From the NCBI GenBank assembly GCA_033808805.1, contig JAPXMY010000001.1, positions 321,180 through 385,179 of the forward strand: DNA of 64,000 bases. The letters are read 5' to 3'. The stretch is from UBA1783 sp033808805 (GTDB taxonomy: Bacteria; Bacillota_I; Bacilli_A; Erysipelotrichales; Erysipelotrichaceae). The position numbers and the translations under genes were made by a program. The notes beneath the pieces are model-generated. The model saw nothing but the letters and a program-made list of their open reading frames with translations. It searched no databases and was not told the origin of the DNA. How positions within the stretch are numbered: the stretch's first letter is position 1; each line of letters opens with the position of its first letter. Below are positions 61,443-64,000 of the stretch, piece after piece.

Positions 61443-62894
61443 ATGCCTAGTGTTTTAAGCCACTGTTTATGTGGGGAAGATGCTGCCAAAAAGTGCAGTA
61501 ATAAAAATTTCCAAGATTTAATTAAAGAAAATGAGAAGATATTTTATTTAGGCTGTCAGGGACCTGATCCCTTTATGTTTTATCATCATTTTCCATTTCA
61601 AAATAAGGAAAGAGTAAAAACAGTTAGAAACTGTTCAAGACTGATACATAAAGGGAAGGTTAATGATTTTTTCAGCGCTCTTCTAAAATATGCCAAAAAG
61701 AAGGATGACGCACAGCTGTTTGTCTATGTTGGGGGATTTTTTTCTCATCATGCTTTGGACAGTATTGCTCATCCTTATGTCAATTACCAGACAGGTTCGG
61801 CCTACAAAAACAATTTAAGACTTCATCAGATTTTTGAAAGCCAGATAGATTTAGCTCTTTTGACGCTTAAGGGAATTAAACCTGAAGATTATCGAGCTGA
61901 CAGGAAAATTGTTAAATTAGAAGATTCAGCAGAAAAGATAGCTGAAATGTTGTCACACTGTATTAAGGAGGTCTTTGATTATGAAGTGACACTTGAAGAT
62001 GCGAAAGATAGTTTAGATGATATGGCCAGAGCTGAAAAAGTATTTACACACAGCAAAGGAAAATATAAGTTTTTTAAATATCTGGAAAAGCTGATGAAAA
62101 AACCAAATGTTGCGGTAAATATGATGATGCCCTTAGAATATGATGAAAAGATGGATGCGATGAACTATGGTAGAGAGCTGTGGCATAGCCCAGTTGATTT
62201 AACATTTGCCAGCAATGAAACATTTATGGAATTATATGACAAGTCAGTAAATCAGACACATAAAATACTGGAGCTATTATCAGAATATGTCGATGGCAAA
62301 ATTGATGAGGATAAAATACTGGAAATTGTTGGCAATCGAAATTATGACAGTGGAAGCAGTGATGGTTCGACAATGAAATATTTCAAACTGGATTCAGGTA
62401 TCAGAGACTATGGAATCAGGTTAATGAAATATGAAGATTTGGATACAGTAGCTGAGATTTATAAGGAAGCCAGGGAATTTATGAGAGAAACCGGAAACCC
62501 ACAGCAATGGAAAGATGGCCATCCATCAATTGATTTAATAAAAAAAGATATTGAAAATAAGACAGGTTATGTTGTTGAGCTGAATAATAAAATAGTTGGA
62601 GTATTTGCCTTTATTCTAGGAGAGGATGTTACCTATAACTATATTGAAGGAAAGTGGCTGAATAATTTTGCCTATGGAACAATTCATCGAATAGCTGGTA
62701 AAAAAGAAGCTAAAGGAATATTAAGTGCTGCAGTAAGTTATGGAAGCAGATTTACCAACAACATTAGAATTGACACTCATAAGGATAATAAGGTAATGCA
62801 GCATTTACTTGATAAATTAAAATTTAGAAAATGTGGAATTATTTATCTGTTAGATGGCAATCCACGTATTGCCTATCAAAAAGAAGTAGGTTAA
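61443..62894 (+). CDS. Fusion of zinc-dependent phospholipase C-like and GNAT acetyltransferase domains
   Basis: A 483-residue protein with two domains. Residues 1 to about 290 match the zinc-dependent phospholipase C family (H at S-H-C-L, G-C-Q-G-P-D-P-F near 37-44, and H-H-A-L-D-S-I-A-H-P near 100-109 as metal ligands). Residues from about 318 onward form a complete GNAT acetyltransferase (Y-G-I-R-L-M start, G-T-I-H-R-I-A-G near 413, I-R-I-D-T-H-K-D-N-K and Y-L-L-D-G-N-P-R-I-A-Y end). There is no signal peptide. The linker is Ser/Gly rich and in frame, with no sign of assembly error. Neither substrate is known. Confidence 0.8.
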   Translation: MPSVLSHCLCGEDAAKKCSNKNFQDLIKENEKIFYLGCQGPDPFMFYHHFPFQNKERVKTVRNCSRLIHKGKVNDFFSALLKYAKKKDDAQLFVYVGGFFSHHALDSIAHPYVNYQTGSAYKNNLRLHQIFESQIDLALLTLKGIKPEDYRADRKIVKLEDSAEKIAEMLSHCIKEVFDYEVTLEDAKDSLDDMARAEKVFTHSKGKYKFFKYLEKLMKKPNVAVNMMMPLEYDEKMDAMNYGRELWHSPVDLTFASNETFMELYDKSVNQTHKILELLSEYVDGKIDEDKILEIVGNRNYDSGSSDGSTMKYFKLDSGIRDYGIRLMKYEDLDTVAEIYKEAREFMRETGNPQQWKDGHPSIDLIKKDIENKTGYVVELNNKIVGVFAFILGEDVTYNYIEGKWLNNFAYGTIHRIAGKKEAKGILSAAVSYGSRFTNNIRIDTHKDNKVMQHLLDKLKFRKCGIIYLLDGNPRIAYQKEVG

Positions 62895-62919
62895 AAAAGT
62901 ATTAAAAGGAGTTTTACAA

Positions 62920-64000
62920 TGATTAAAGGTTCTGATATGTCCAGTGTTTTAGAAATAGAGCAAGCTGGAGGTAGTTATTATCATCATGGAATAAAAAAAG
63001 ATCCCTTACTAATTTTAAAAGATTGTGGTTTTAATTTAATCAGACTAAGAATCTGGAATGACCCCTATGATGAAGAAGGAAACCCTTATGGAGCGGGCAA
63101 CTGCGATTTAGAAACGATAAAAATTTTATCTAAAAGATGTAAGCAGTATGGTTTAAAGATTCTTTTAAACTTTCACTATTCTGATTTTTGGGCTGATCCA
63201 GGAAAACAATTTATACCAAAGGCTTGGAGAAATTATAATTTAAAGCAATTAGAAAAAGCTGTTTATGAGTTTACTTATCAAATTTTAGCTGAGTTAAAAA
63301 AAGAAAATCTACAGCCAAATATTGTTGCGATTGGAAATGAAATTACTAATGGAATTTTATGGCCAATTGGTAAAGTGGATGATTTTTCTAATTTAGTAAC
63401 CTTGTTAAATGCCGGTATTAAAGCTTGCAGGGATATTTTACCATCAGCCAAGATAATGCTGCATTTAGATAATGGCGGTAATAATCAGTTATATGTCAAC
63501 TGGTTTGATAATTATTTTTTAAATGGTGGTTTAGATTTTGATTATATTGGTCTCAGTTATTACATGTTTTGGCATGGAACACTTGAAGATTTAAAAAACA
63601 ATTTAAATGATTTGGCAAATAGATACAACAAAGAAATGATAATAGCGGAAACTTCTTATGGTTTTACGATGGAAGGTTATGAGAAGTATGAAGGTTTAAA
63701 AGAAAGAACAGGAATGATTTTAAATTCACAGCTGATAGAAGGGTTGCCGTTTGAAATCAGCAAACAAGGGCAATGTGAATATATTAAGACTTTGATGAAA
63801 CTTATAGATTCAATTGATAAAAAATTGTGTAAAGGCTTTATTTATTGGGGTGGAGAAAGTATTCCGGTAAATGGCTGTGGCTGGGCTAACCGAGCAGCAT
63901 TAAAATATATAAATGAAAATGGACCTGGTGGCAATAGCTGGGCTAACCAAGCCTTATTTGACTATGATGGCAACGCTTTGCCAATATTAGAAACGATAAG
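62920..64000 (+). CDS. GH53 endo-beta-1,4-galactanase, 3' partial
   Basis: The frame is open from the ATG at 62920 (AAAAGGAG upstream) to the window end, covering 360 codons. It is a GH53 enzyme: the start K-G-S-D-M-S-S-V-L, R-L-R-I-W-N-D-P near 42-49, acid/base Glu in I-G-N-E-I-T-N-G and nucleophile Glu in I-I-A-E-T-S-Y-G-F, then F-I-Y-W-G-G-E near the end. GH53 enzymes cut galactan side chains of pectin. No signal peptide is present, unlike most family members, so it may act on imported oligosaccharides. The missing C-terminus is outside the window. Confidence 0.88.

Overview
The window is a gene-dense, AT-rich chromosome segment from a low-GC Gram-positive bacterium. TGA is a normal stop here (for example at the ends of the nucleoside hydrolase and ftsX genes), so this is not a TGA=Trp mollicute. 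The gene set includes GlgC/GlgD-type glycogen synthesis, FtsEX next to an M23 peptidase, Gly-rich DUF2207, YitT and DegV proteins, and HPr with a regulatory serine. It suggests a gut-type Bacillota, perhaps Erysipelotrichia or a related clostridial group. That placement is inference. No tRNA, rRNA or CRISPR array was seen.

Layout. 1-12.7 kb holds housekeeping genes: a metallophosphoesterase fragment, zinc-ribbon protein, amidohydrolase, DUF554, DegV, a 45-residue membrane protein on the minus strand, argS, murQ, a radical SAM / nucleoside hydrolase operon with a degenerate hydrolase paralogue, rpmE, murA and an MFS transporter. 12.8-21.6 kb holds ptsH, a phosphoglucomutase, tldD-tldE-M28 peptidase, and a three-gene cassette of ADP-ribosylglycohydrolase, PfkB kinase and FSA-like aldolase.

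21.63-25.11 kb looks like a small accessory element. It is bounded by 10-bp direct repeats, each flanked on its inner side at exactly 13 nt by a 9-bp motif in inverted orientation, which is the geometry expected of attL/attR. It carries a GmrSD-type (DUF262-DUF1524) restriction protein, a small partner gene, a broken ISL3-like transposase and a gene fragment, but no recombinase. Joining the two outer flanks restores a bidirectional terminator between the convergent neighbours, which supports insertion.

25.1-30.5 kb has a lipoprotein and a TetR-ABC-permease operon. 30.5-42.4 kb is a glycogen cluster (glgB, glgP, pullulanase, then ung and folC, then glgC, glgD, glgA). Together with the phosphoglucomutase upstream it covers synthesis, branching, debranching and phosphorolysis. 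42.4-49.4 kb holds a LysR regulator divergent from a cation/proton antiporter, then galM, a papain-like hydrolase overlapped by a serpin, and a frameshifted DUF2207 gene. 49.5-57.5 kb covers YitT, the cell-wall cluster ftsE-ftsX-M23-S41 peptidase, then uvrB and maf. 57.5-64 kb has a MATE exporter, a zinc/cadmium efflux operon (HMA, P1B ATPase, ArsR) with a clear operator, a phospholipase-GNAT fusion and the start of a GH53 galactanase cut by the window end.
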